A DNA stretch of 64,000 nt from Polaribacter sp. KT25b (GTDB lineage Bacteria > Bacteroidota > Bacteroidia > Flavobacteriales > Flavobacteriaceae). Location of the stretch: contig NZ_LT629752.1 in the NCBI RefSeq assembly GCF_900105145.1, positions 1,956,001 to 2,020,000 on the forward strand, read 5' to 3'. A model generated the notes under the pieces. The model was given only the letters and a program-made list of their open reading frames with translations, made no database searches and was not told where the DNA came from. A program made the position numbers and the translations under genes. Shown in pieces: positions 8,706 to 16,574 of the stretch; position 1 is the stretch's first letter; each line of letters opens with the position of its first letter.

Positions 8706-9230
8706 ATGAAATCTAAAATTACAGTTCTTTTTATCGCTTTTATAAGTACATTATCTATAGCACAAACAAAAGTTGGTACAATAAATAGCGATTATATTAT
8801 AAGTATTATGCCAGAAGGCAAAATTGTTGTGGAAAAAACACAAGAATATGGTGCAAAACTAGATTCTTCTTTTGCAATTAAAGCAAAAGAATACCAAGAT
8901 AAAGTTGATGATTTTAGAAAAAATGAAGCTGAATATGGCGAATTAATGAAAAAAACATTGGTTAAAGAAATTACATTAATGGAACAAGACCTTCAAAAAT
9001 ATCAAGATAATGGTAACAAATTAATGCAATTAAAACAAAACGAATTAATGCGTCCTTTGTACAAAAAGTTAAACGACGCTATAAGTTTTATTGCAAAAGA
9101 AAATAATTACACACAAATTTTAACAACTACAGGAAATCAATTTGCATTTATTGATGATAAATTTGACATTACACAATTAGTAATGGATAAATTAGGAGTT
9201 AAAGCACCAGAACCAGAAGTACAAGAATAA
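8706..9230 (+). CDS. OmpH/Skp-family periplasmic chaperone
   Basis: Protein of 174 aa with a signal peptide (1-19, ending SIAQ). Mature part begins TKVGTINSDYIISIMPEG, the small beta core typical of Skp/OmpH, followed by a long charged helical hairpin (about 45-125: EYGAKLDSSFAIKAKEYQDKVDDF... and MEQDLQKYQDNGNKLMQLKQNEL). It returns to the core with AISFIAKENNYTQILTT. Skp holds unfolded outer-membrane proteins during transit through the periplasm. It has its own promoter and a strong terminator, so it is a single-gene unit. Confidence 0.85.
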   Translation: MKSKITVLFIAFISTLSIAQTKVGTINSDYIISIMPEGKIVVEKTQEYGAKLDSSFAIKAKEYQDKVDDFRKNEAEYGELMKKTLVKEITLMEQDLQKYQDNGNKLMQLKQNELMRPLYKKLNDAISFIAKENNYTQILTTTGNQFAFIDDKFDITQLVMDKLGVKAPEPEVQE

Positions 9231-9250
9231 TTTTTTAAAAAAATAAATTT

Positions 9251-9276
9251 AAACCTCACAAATGTGAGGTTTTTTT
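9251..9276 (+). terminator. Rho-independent terminator
   Basis: A 9-bp stem AAACCTCAC (9251-9259) and GTGAGGTTT (9264-9272) with a 4-nt loop and a T-tract to 9276 closes the OmpH-like transcript. Confidence 0.9.
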
Positions 9277-9313
9277 GTGTGTAAAAAAATGGAACATTTT
9301 AATTAAATACTTT

Positions 9314-9514
9314 GATCAAATACAAGGCTTTGAATCTGGTTTCTAAGAAATAGGAATTTCTATATTGCTATCTTCTTTTAAGTATGTAAACTCTGAAAAT
9401 GTTCGCTTTTTAGATTTAAATGAAGAAATAAAATTATTTGTAAATTGACGTAAAAACGATCCTAATAAAACCATCTTAAAAGTGTTAGAATTTATTAAAC
9501 AAATTAATATCTAA
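9314..9514 (+). pseudogene. Remnant of a LysR-type regulator (C-terminal effector domain)
   Basis: Reading one frame through two stops gives about 66 codons: DQIQGFESGF, stop (9344), EIGISILLSSFKYVNSENV, RFLDLNEEIKLFVN, stop (TGA at 9446), RKNDPNKTILKVLEFIKQ, then a final stop at 9512-9514. GISIL-SSF, followed by NVRF and the WRKND-like segment with a helix ending LEFI, is the typical end of LysR effector domains; the TGA stands where a Trp codon is expected. The N-terminal DNA-binding domain is absent. The 308-nt space between the OmpH-like gene and msrA holds nothing else. Confidence 0.55.
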
Positions 9515-9538
9515 CATTTAAATCAATAAAAAAATCTT

Positions 9539-10183
9539 TTATTCTTTCTTCAGCAACTCTGGAAACTTCTTTTTAAATCTATTTAATCTTGGTATAGAAA
9601 CAGCTTTTACATAACCTTGATTTGGATTTCGTTTTTCAAAATTTTGATGATATTCCTCTGCTTCATAAAAGGCAGAAATTTTAGTAACTTCTGTAGCAAT
9701 TTTTCCATGATAAACTTCTTTATTTAATTTAGAAATTGCTTTTTCTATAATTGCTTTTTCATCATTAGTTTCATAAAATGCAATAGATCTATATTGTGTT
9801 CCATAATCTGGTTTTTGACCGTTTACGGTTGTTGGATCATGAGAACCAAAAAAGACAGTAACCAGCGTTTCAAAACTTACTTTTTTAGGGTTATAATATA
9901 CCGCAACCGTTTCTGCATGACCCGTTTTACCTGTTCCGATTGTTTGATACGTTGGATTTTTAGTAAATCCGCCAGCATAACCAGAAACTGCTTCCTCTAC
10001 TCCTACTACACTCTCAAAAATAGCTTCTACACACCAAAAACATCCACTTGCAAAATAAGCAACCTTTATTTTATCAGAAGGAATATAAGTTGACGTAGAA
10101 ATTGTTTCTTTCTTAGAAAAACCCAAGCAAGAAATTAAAAGTAATACAGCACTAATTGCAAAAACTGATTTTATAATTTTCAT
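9539..10183 (-). CDS. msrA: Peptide-methionine (S)-S-oxide reductase MsrA, lipoprotein form
   Basis: Repairs oxidised methionine (S-sulfoxide) using thioredoxin-type electrons. Protein of 214 aa. An N-terminal lipoprotein signal (LLLISC, Cys19) predicts membrane anchoring and periplasmic action. The catalytic motif GCFWCVEAIFE carries Cys48 and Cys51. GYAGG, GHAETVAV, FFGSHDPTT, DYGTQYRS and EEYHQNF, all family landmarks, follow in order. No MsrB domain is fused. It stands alone on the minus strand with the eroded LysR remnant downstream. Confidence 0.96.
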   Translation of the reverse strand: MKIIKSVFAISAVLLLISCLGFSKKETISTSTYIPSDKIKVAYFASGCFWCVEAIFESVVGVEEAVSGYAGGFTKNPTYQTIGTGKTGHAETVAVYYNPKKVSFETLVTVFFGSHDPTTVNGQKPDYGTQYRSIAFYETNDEKAIIEKAISKLNKEVYHGKIATEVTKISAFYEAEEYHQNFEKRNPNQGYVKAVSIPRLNRFKKKFPELLKKE

Positions 10184-10351
10184 ATTCTTATTTTATATAT
10201 TTAATAAAATTTGCACCAAGAATTAAAAAACTCCTAATGCAAATTTCCGAACTTTTAACTCGAAACGAAACCCGAATTACAATATTAGTCGTATCATTTT
10301 AAAACTTCATACAATTTGTTTACAACTTTAGCATTTTGTTAAGAAACCAAG

Positions 10352-10382
10352 TTGTAAAACAAAACATAGATACTTACTTTTG
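10352..10382 (+). promoter_or_regulatory. Bacteroidota-type promoter of dnaX
   Basis: TTG at 10352-10354 and TACTTTTG at 10375-10382 are 20 nt apart and fit the -33/-7 consensus. The -7 box covers a possible TTG start at 10380, which supports ATG 10407 as the real start. Confidence 0.6.
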
Positions 10383-10406
10383 TTACTTAACCTTTTAAAA
10401 AAAGAA

Positions 10407-12092
10407 ATGGAGCATTTTATAGTTTCTGCGCGTAAATATCGCCCTCAAAATTTCGAGGATGTAGTTGGGCAACAAGCCATTACAAACACGTTAGACAATG
10501 CTATAAAAAATAATCATTTAGCGCAAGCTCTTTTATTTACGGGGCCTAGAGGAGTTGGTAAAACTTCTTGTGCCAGAATTTTAGCAAAAAAAATAAATCA
10601 ACAAGGTTTAGAAATTGCCGAAGATGAAGATTTTGCTTTTAATATTTTTGAATTGGATGCTGCTTCTAACAATTCTGTAGATGATATTAGAAGTTTAACA
10701 GATCAAGTTCGTATTCCGCCACAAACAGGAAAATATAAAGTTTATATTATTGATGAGGTTCACATGCTTTCTCAATCTGCCTTTAATGCTTTTTTAAAGA
10801 CTTTAGAAGAACCACCTGCACATGCTATTTTTATTTTAGCAACGACAGAAAAGCATAAAATAATTCCTACCATTTTATCTCGTTGTCAAATTTTTGATTT
10901 TAAAAGAATTGGCGTTTTAGATGCTAAAAACTATCTAAAAGTAATTTGCGAAAAAGAAAATATTACTGCAGAAGATGATGCTTTACACATTATTGCTCAA
11001 AAAGCAGATGGCGCAATGCGTGATGCTTTATCAATTTTTGATAGAGTTGTAAGTTTTTCTGGCAAGAATTTAACGCGTGAAGCTGTTACAGAAAATCTAA
11101 ATGTTTTAGATTATGATTCTTATTTTAATATGACAGATTTAATGTTGACAAACAAAATTCCTGATGTATTAAATGCTTTCAATACTATTTTAGGTAAAGG
11201 TTTTGAAGGTCATCATTTTATAAACGGATTGGCAAGTCATTTTAGAGATTTATTAGTTGCAAAAGATAAAGTTACTATTGATTTATTAGAAGTTGGTGAT
11301 GCTGCCAAAAAGAAATATTTAGAGCAAGCTACCAAAGCTAGTATTCCTTTTTTAATGCAATCTATTAACAAAGCAAATGATTGCGATTTAAACTATAGAG
11401 CTAGTAAAAATCAGCGATTGCTGGTGGAATTAACTTTAATGCAAATTGCCTCTATCACTTTTGATGGAGAAAAAAAAAAACCAGCTAACTACATAATTCC
11501 TGCAACATTTTTTCAAGCACTTTCTCCTGCGGTAAAAGAAATTGCTAAACCAGTTAAAAAAACACCAGTTCTTCAAACTAAAAAAGTTGAACAACCAAAA
11601 ACTGAGGTTAAAAAATCTTTTTTAAAATCTGTAAGTAAACGTACTTCTTCACTTTCCTTAAAAAGTATTCATCAGAAAAAAGAAGAAAAAAAATCTACTA
11701 TTGAAGAAAATTTCGACAATCATCCAAAAGATCCTTTTACAGAAAAAGAATTGCAACAATTTTGGATTGATTATGTTAAATTACTTCAGAAAAAAGGTGA
11801 AAATAGTATGGCTTCTATTGTAGCCACAGATATACCTAAACTTAAAGAAAATTTTAAAATTACATTTACTGTACCTAATAAGTTGATGCAAGATCAATTT
11901 AAAAAAGGGAGACCAAAATTGTTAAATTTCTTACGCGAAAAAACGAATAATTACGGAATTTCAATCTTAGTAAAACTTAATGAAAGTGTTGAGAAAAAGT
12001 TTGCTTATACACCTTTAGAAAAGTTTAATAAACTGAAAGAAAAGAATCCTTTGTTAGAAAAATTACGTCAAACTTTTGAGCTAGATATGTAA
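10407..12092 (+). CDS. dnaX: DNA polymerase III subunit gamma/tau
   Basis: Clamp-loader ATPase of the replisome, 561 aa from ATG 10407 (MEHFIVSARKYRPQ). Walker A is GPRGVGKT (46-53), Walker B is IIDEVHM (114-120), followed by LSQSAFNAFLKTLEEPP, the sensor-1 TILSRCQIFDFKR and sensor-2 DGAMRDALSIFDR. The usual four-cysteine zinc module between Walker A and the DAASNN motif is missing; the segment reads KKINQQGLEIAEDEDFAFNIFELD instead in two parts around residues 61-84. A basic linker (about 390-440) precedes the C-terminal tau domain. No obvious slippery site for a gamma form was seen. Monocistronic-looking, with 55 nt to the next gene. Confidence 0.95.
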   Translation: MEHFIVSARKYRPQNFEDVVGQQAITNTLDNAIKNNHLAQALLFTGPRGVGKTSCARILAKKINQQGLEIAEDEDFAFNIFELDAASNNSVDDIRSLTDQVRIPPQTGKYKVYIIDEVHMLSQSAFNAFLKTLEEPPAHAIFILATTEKHKIIPTILSRCQIFDFKRIGVLDAKNYLKVICEKENITAEDDALHIIAQKADGAMRDALSIFDRVVSFSGKNLTREAVTENLNVLDYDSYFNMTDLMLTNKIPDVLNAFNTILGKGFEGHHFINGLASHFRDLLVAKDKVTIDLLEVGDAAKKKYLEQATKASIPFLMQSINKANDCDLNYRASKNQRLLVELTLMQIASITFDGEKKKPANYIIPATFFQALSPAVKEIAKPVKKTPVLQTKKVEQPKTEVKKSFLKSVSKRTSSLSLKSIHQKKEEKKSTIEENFDNHPKDPFTEKELQQFWIDYVKLLQKKGENSMASIVATDIPKLKENFKITFTVPNKLMQDQFKKGRPKLLNFLREKTNNYGISILVKLNESVEKKFAYTPLEKFNKLKEKNPLLEKLRQTFELDM

Positions 12093-12147
12093 CTTTTTTA
12101 AGATTTATACTACAAATAAATAATCACTCTTTTTTTAAATTGAAATT

Positions 12148-13797
12148 ATGAATTACATTTTAGGAGTCCTATTTATTCTAGTAGTAATATTCCTGATAAA
12201 TAACTACTTAAAAAAGAAAAAACTAAAAAAATATAGAAAACAGTTATTTGAAAATTGGGGAAATAAAACGAAAAAAGAATATTATAATTTCTTTGTAATT
12301 GGTAAATATTTTAACAACAATTCTCATAAAAACAAAGCATATCATATTTTATCAGAAAAAAATAATATTGATTTTGATATTGATGCCGTTTTTAAATTTA
12401 TAGATAGAACTTCTTCTAAAATTGGTCAGCAATATTTGTACTTTAAACTAAGAACAATTGGATCAATTAGTGATTTATTAGAGTTTAATAAACTAACAAC
12501 TACTTTTTTAAAAGACAAAGAATTAAGTATTTCTTGTCAATTAGAAATATCAAAATTAAATAACAATAATTCATATTATTTTGAAGAGCTAATAAACGAC
12601 AAACAATTAGATAAACCTAAACATTTATGGCTTGTTAAAGGTTTAACTATTACAGCAATTTCTTCTATTATTTTGTTGTTTTTCTACCCTATATTTAGCC
12701 TTTTATTAGTTCCTGTTTTTTCTGCAAATCTTTTTTTTCATTACAAAAACAAACATAGTGTTGCGTATTATTTAAATGGTGTAAATGAGTTGTCGAAGGC
12801 TTTAAAAGTGAGTCAGAAATTAGTTAAAAGCAACAAAATTGTTGCTCATTTTAAAGACATTTCGTTTATTGATAAAATAAAATCAATTCAATTAAAAACA
12901 GAATTTATAGCTTTCGAAAAAAATGTTTCCGATGAGTATTTGTTCTTTTTTTGGTTTGCTGCCGAAATGATAAAGATATTATTTAATGTAGAATATTTAA
13001 TGTTTTATAGTTTTTTAGAAGCTATTACTAGAGAAAGAAAAAATATAGAAAAACTGTTTCTATTTATTGGCAAAATAGATGCTGCTATTTCTACAGCTTC
13101 TTTAAAAGCTAGTAATTTAAAAATATGTACACCAACTTTTAATGAAACTAATGAGTTAAATGTAAAAGAAATTTATCATCCATTAATAGAAAATTGTATT
13201 TCTAATAATTTAAATTTATCTAATAAAAGTATGTTACTTACAGGATCTAATATGTCTGGAAAAACAACTTTTATAAGAACCATTGCTGTAAATAGTATTT
13301 TGGCACAAACTCTACATATTTGTTTTGCTGATGTATATTCTGCACCTTATTATAAAGTATTTTCATCTATAAGAATTACTGATGACTTACTAGACGACAC
13401 AAGTTATTATTTACAAGAAGTACTTAATGTTAAAGAGTTAATTAATGCTGCTGATGACAATAATCCTTGTTTATTTGTGTTAGATGAAATTTTTAAAGGC
13501 ACAAATACTGTAGAAAGAATTTCTGGTGGAAAATCAATTTTATCCTATTTAAATAAAAAACAACACACCGTTTTTGTGTCTACTCATGATATTGAATTAA
13601 CAGAGTTATTACAAAAAGATGACTACAATTTATTTCATTTTAGTGAACAAATAGAAAATAATGAACTCTTTTTTGATCATAAAATTAAAAAAGGGAAATT
13701 AAAAACTAGAAATGCTATAAAAATTTTAGAATTGTATAAATATCCATCAGAAATAATAAAAGATGCTAAAAAAATAGAATCTACTTATTTTTCTTGA
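12148..13797 (+). CDS. Membrane-anchored MutS-family ATPase
   Basis: Protein of 549 aa with a MutS core but no mismatch-recognition domain. The N-terminus is a transmembrane helix (about 2-20) and a hairpin of two more lies at about 163-200. A lever/core region (240-330) precedes the ATPase: Walker A GSNMSGKTT (366-374), a D-loop-like SIRITDDLLDDTSYY, Walker B LFVLDEIFKGT (442-452), TVERISGGKS and the switch histidine VSTHD (478-482). Full MutS exceeds 800 aa and MutS2 has a Smr domain; both are lacking here. The family is seen in Bacteroidota, with unknown role. It overlaps the convergent antiporter gene by 13 nt at the stop. Confidence 0.85.
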   Translation: MNYILGVLFILVVIFLINNYLKKKKLKKYRKQLFENWGNKTKKEYYNFFVIGKYFNNNSHKNKAYHILSEKNNIDFDIDAVFKFIDRTSSKIGQQYLYFKLRTIGSISDLLEFNKLTTTFLKDKELSISCQLEISKLNNNNSYYFEELINDKQLDKPKHLWLVKGLTITAISSIILLFFYPIFSLLLVPVFSANLFFHYKNKHSVAYYLNGVNELSKALKVSQKLVKSNKIVAHFKDISFIDKIKSIQLKTEFIAFEKNVSDEYLFFFWFAAEMIKILFNVEYLMFYSFLEAITRERKNIEKLFLFIGKIDAAISTASLKASNLKICTPTFNETNELNVKEIYHPLIENCISNNLNLSNKSMLLTGSNMSGKTTFIRTIAVNSILAQTLHICFADVYSAPYYKVFSSIRITDDLLDDTSYYLQEVLNVKELINAADDNNPCLFVLDEIFKGTNTVERISGGKSILSYLNKKQHTVFVSTHDIELTELLQKDDYNLFHFSEQIENNELFFDHKIKKGKLKTRNAIKILELYKYPSEIIKDAKKIESTYFS

Positions 13798-15614
13798 AAA
13801 ATTAATTTTTTACCTAAATAGTATAATACACATTTCTCTTTAGATTCTTCCATTTTTTCAAATTCTGCAATTAAATACAAACCTTTATCTTTTTGAATAA
13901 ATAGAGGAATAGATTTTTCTTCTAAAGCCAAAAGATCTAAGATTTTAGAATATTCGTCTTCTGTAGAAATTTTAATTTCATTAATATGAGGGTTTTCTCT
14001 ATAAGCTTCACTTAAATTAATAAAATCGTCATTTGGCGTAAAAAAACTACCTCTTTGTTCTAATGTAGCTTTTTGAGCTTCCATAGAAGAAGCAATTTTA
14101 TACGTACCATGTTCACCAAAATCTTTAGAAAAACTACTTAAAACATGATTATTTACAGAATCATTACCTGTTAAAGCAATTAAATATCCAACATCATTTA
14201 ACTCAATATTATCAGTTAAGTTATCATCATAAATATTTTTATTAATTGCTTCTAAACCATCGTTTAAAGCCTGTTCTATAAACTTTTTATTAGAATCTAT
14301 TAGTACAACTCTTTTACCTTTATCTGTTAAAAATTTAGCAATCAATCTTGATGGTTTCGAAGCGCCAACAATTAAAATTCCGTTAGAAATTTTTAGAAAT
14401 ACACCAATTAATTTAGCAAATAACCTTGCTGTTGTTGCATTTAAAAGCACAGTTCCTAAAACAATCATAAATACTAAAGGAGTAATATATTCTGCACCTT
14501 CTACTCCAGCTTTTAATAATTTACTTCCAAATAAAGAAGCAATACCTGCTGCTACAATTCCTCTTGGTCCAACCCAACTAATAAATAGTTTTTCATTAAA
14601 TTTTAAGTTAGAATTTATGGTACTCATAAAAACTGCTAAAGGTCTAATTACAAAAACTACAATTGCAAATAAAGCAGCAGTTTTCCAGGTATAAAGCAAC
14701 ATTAAATCATTAATATTAATATTTGCAGCCAGTAAAATAAATAGAATTGAAATTAATAGAATACTTAATGATTCTTTAAAATAAAGCAGTTCTTTAATGT
14801 TATTTAGCTTTCCGTTCCCTAAAACCATTCCCATAACTACAACAGCTAAAAGACCAGATTCATGTGCAAAAACTTCTGACTCTACAAATACCAACAATAC
14901 CGTAGAAAGAGACGCAACATTTAATAAATAGTGAGGAATTAATTTTTTGTTAATAGCATATGCCAAAGCATGCGCAAAAGTAAACCCAAAAGTGGTACCA
15001 AATAATAAAATTTTTCCAAATTCAATAAGTGCTGTTTTTGTAAATCCGCCATCGCCACCAACACTAATAAACTCAAAAACTAATACAGCAACCAGAGCAC
15101 CAATTGGATCTATTAAAATACCTTCCCATTTTAAAACAGTTGAAACATCTCTTTTTAAGGGAATATTTCTTAAAATTGGCGTAATTACAGTTGGTCCAGT
15201 AACAATGATTAATCCTGCAAAAAGAAAAGACAATTCCCAACCTAATTCAAAAATATAATGAGCAACAATTCCTGCTCCAAAAAAAGTAATTGCAGATCCT
15301 AAGGTAATTAATTTAGTTATTACCGGACCTACATTCTTTATTTCATCTCTTTTTAAAGTTAAACCTCCTTCAAAAAGAATAACACTTATTGCGAGTGAAA
15401 CAAAATAATACAAACCATCACCAGGAAAAAGTCCTTTTTCTCCGTTCCAAATTGGTTCAATCCATTTTGTACCATCTTCACTAAGAAATTCTGCAGCAAT
15501 CGGTCCAACTAATAAACCAATTAAAATTAAGGGTAAAATTGCTGGAATTTTAAATTTCCAAGCAACCCATTGAGCTAAAATTCCTAAAATGATAATTCCT
15601 GCAAGTTCTAACAT
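13785..15614 (-). CDS. CPA-family cation/proton antiporter with TrkA-N domain
   Basis: Protein of 609 aa. Residues 1-395 hold about 12 membrane helices (EFIGG-like FEGGLTLKRDEI, the GPTVITPILRNIPL stretch and the EGILIDPIGALVAVLVFE motif with the conserved Asp of the ion site). A Rossmann TrkA-N/RCK domain follows (about 405-520: GILIVGASKPSRLIAKFLTD, VVLIDSN). The C-terminal 90 residues form a further regulatory region. It should exchange Na+ or K+ for H+ under nucleotide control. Divergent from the Usp gene and convergent with the MutS-like gene. The exact ion cannot be told from sequence. Confidence 0.88.
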   Translation of the reverse strand: MLELAGIIILGILAQWVAWKFKIPAILPLILIGLLVGPIAAEFLSEDGTKWIEPIWNGEKGLFPGDGLYYFVSLAISVILFEGGLTLKRDEIKNVGPVITKLITLGSAITFFGAGIVAHYIFELGWELSFLFAGLIIVTGPTVITPILRNIPLKRDVSTVLKWEGILIDPIGALVAVLVFEFISVGGDGGFTKTALIEFGKILLFGTTFGFTFAHALAYAINKKLIPHYLLNVASLSTVLLVFVESEVFAHESGLLAVVVMGMVLGNGKLNNIKELLYFKESLSILLISILFILLAANININDLMLLYTWKTAALFAIVVFVIRPLAVFMSTINSNLKFNEKLFISWVGPRGIVAAGIASLFGSKLLKAGVEGAEYITPLVFMIVLGTVLLNATTARLFAKLIGVFLKISNGILIVGASKPSRLIAKFLTDKGKRVVLIDSNKKFIEQALNDGLEAINKNIYDDNLTDNIELNDVGYLIALTGNDSVNNHVLSSFSKDFGEHGTYKIASSMEAQKATLEQRGSFFTPNDDFINLSEAYRENPHINEIKISTEDEYSKILDLLALEEKSIPLFIQKDKGLYLIAEFEKMEESKEKCVLYYLGKKLIFQEK

Positions 15615-15740
15615 CGGCTAATAATACTTTTAATTGTAAATTTAAGAATGTTTAGTTATCATAAAAATAAAACTATAGTTTTTTTCATTCTTATAAAGTT
15701 TACTATATTGTGCCTATAAGTTAATCTATAAACCTCTTTT

Positions 15741-16574
15741 TTGCAAAATATTCATAAAATTCTAATTGGTATTGCCTTTTCTCCAAACTTAAAACCTAAT
15801 ATATTCGAAGCAGTAAGACTCGCAAACATGTTTGATGCTGAGTTAGTTGGAGTGCATGTAGGAACAAAATCTGACCAAAAAAAAACGGACTTAAAAGCAC
15901 TTTTATCAGAAGCAGAACCTTTAAATAATACTTTCAAAACTATTTGGAAAGAAGGTAATCCGGTAGATGTTATTTTAGAAACTTGTGCTTTAGAAAACAT
16001 AAACTTGCTTATTTTAGGCGCACTCCAAAAAGAGAATCTCTTAAAATACTATGTTGGATCTATTGCTAGAAAAATTACTAGAAAAGCACCTTGTTCTGTT
16101 TTACTATTAATTAAACCTTCTTTAAAAAGAATTCCATGTAATCATATTGTGGTAAATGGTTTAAAAGACGAAAGAACAGAAGAAACAATAAAAACCGCCT
16201 TCTTTTTTGCTAAAAGTCTACAATGTGCTAAAATAACTATTGTAGAAGAAGTTAGCCAAAATGAATTACAAGTAAAAGTAAGCGACGATAAAACACTACG
16301 AAAAGCAACAATTACTAAAGAGCGCTTAAAAACTAGAGAAGATCAGCGGGTAAAAACAATTTTAAAAGATATTAATTGTAATGATATTACTATAAAAACT
16401 CAAAGTATTTTCGGTAAAAGAGGTTATTCTATTGGGCATTATGCAAAAGTAAAAAGAGCCGATTTATTAGTGATGAACGCACCAAATAAACTAGGTCTTC
16501 TTGATAGAATTTTTCCACATGATCTTGAGTATATTTTATCTCAATTACCAACAGATCTTTTAATAGTTAAATAA
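15741..16574 (+). CDS. Universal stress protein (UspA family, tandem type)
   Basis: Cytosolic protein of 277 aa. The N-terminal Usp domain (about 5-130) starts HKILIGIAFSPN and ends with the ATP-binding pattern GALQKENLLKYYVGSIARKITRKAPCSVLLLI. A second, more diverged half (about 140-277) ends ADLLVMNAPNKLGLLDRIFPHDLEYILSQLPTDLLIVK. The start is TTG 15741; no ATG or GTG lies in frame upstream of the first strand. Its stop is directly followed by the ATG of the SulP transporter, implying coupled translation. Usp domains commonly accompany ion transporters, which suggests a regulatory role for the transporter. Confidence 0.85.
   Translation: MQNIHKILIGIAFSPNLKPNIFEAVRLANMFDAELVGVHVGTKSDQKKTDLKALLSEAEPLNNTFKTIWKEGNPVDVILETCALENINLLILGALQKENLLKYYVGSIARKITRKAPCSVLLLIKPSLKRIPCNHIVVNGLKDERTEETIKTAFFFAKSLQCAKITIVEEVSQNELQVKVSDDKTLRKATITKERLKTREDQRVKTILKDINCNDITIKTQSIFGKRGYSIGHYAKVKRADLLVMNAPNKLGLLDRIFPHDLEYILSQLPTDLLIVK

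Noticed and set aside
9794..10093. Open frame antisense to msrA
   Set aside because: Fully inside msrA on the other strand with no recognisable content.
14947..15258. Open frame antisense to the antiporter gene
   Set aside because: A shadow of the real gene; low-complexity composition and no domain.
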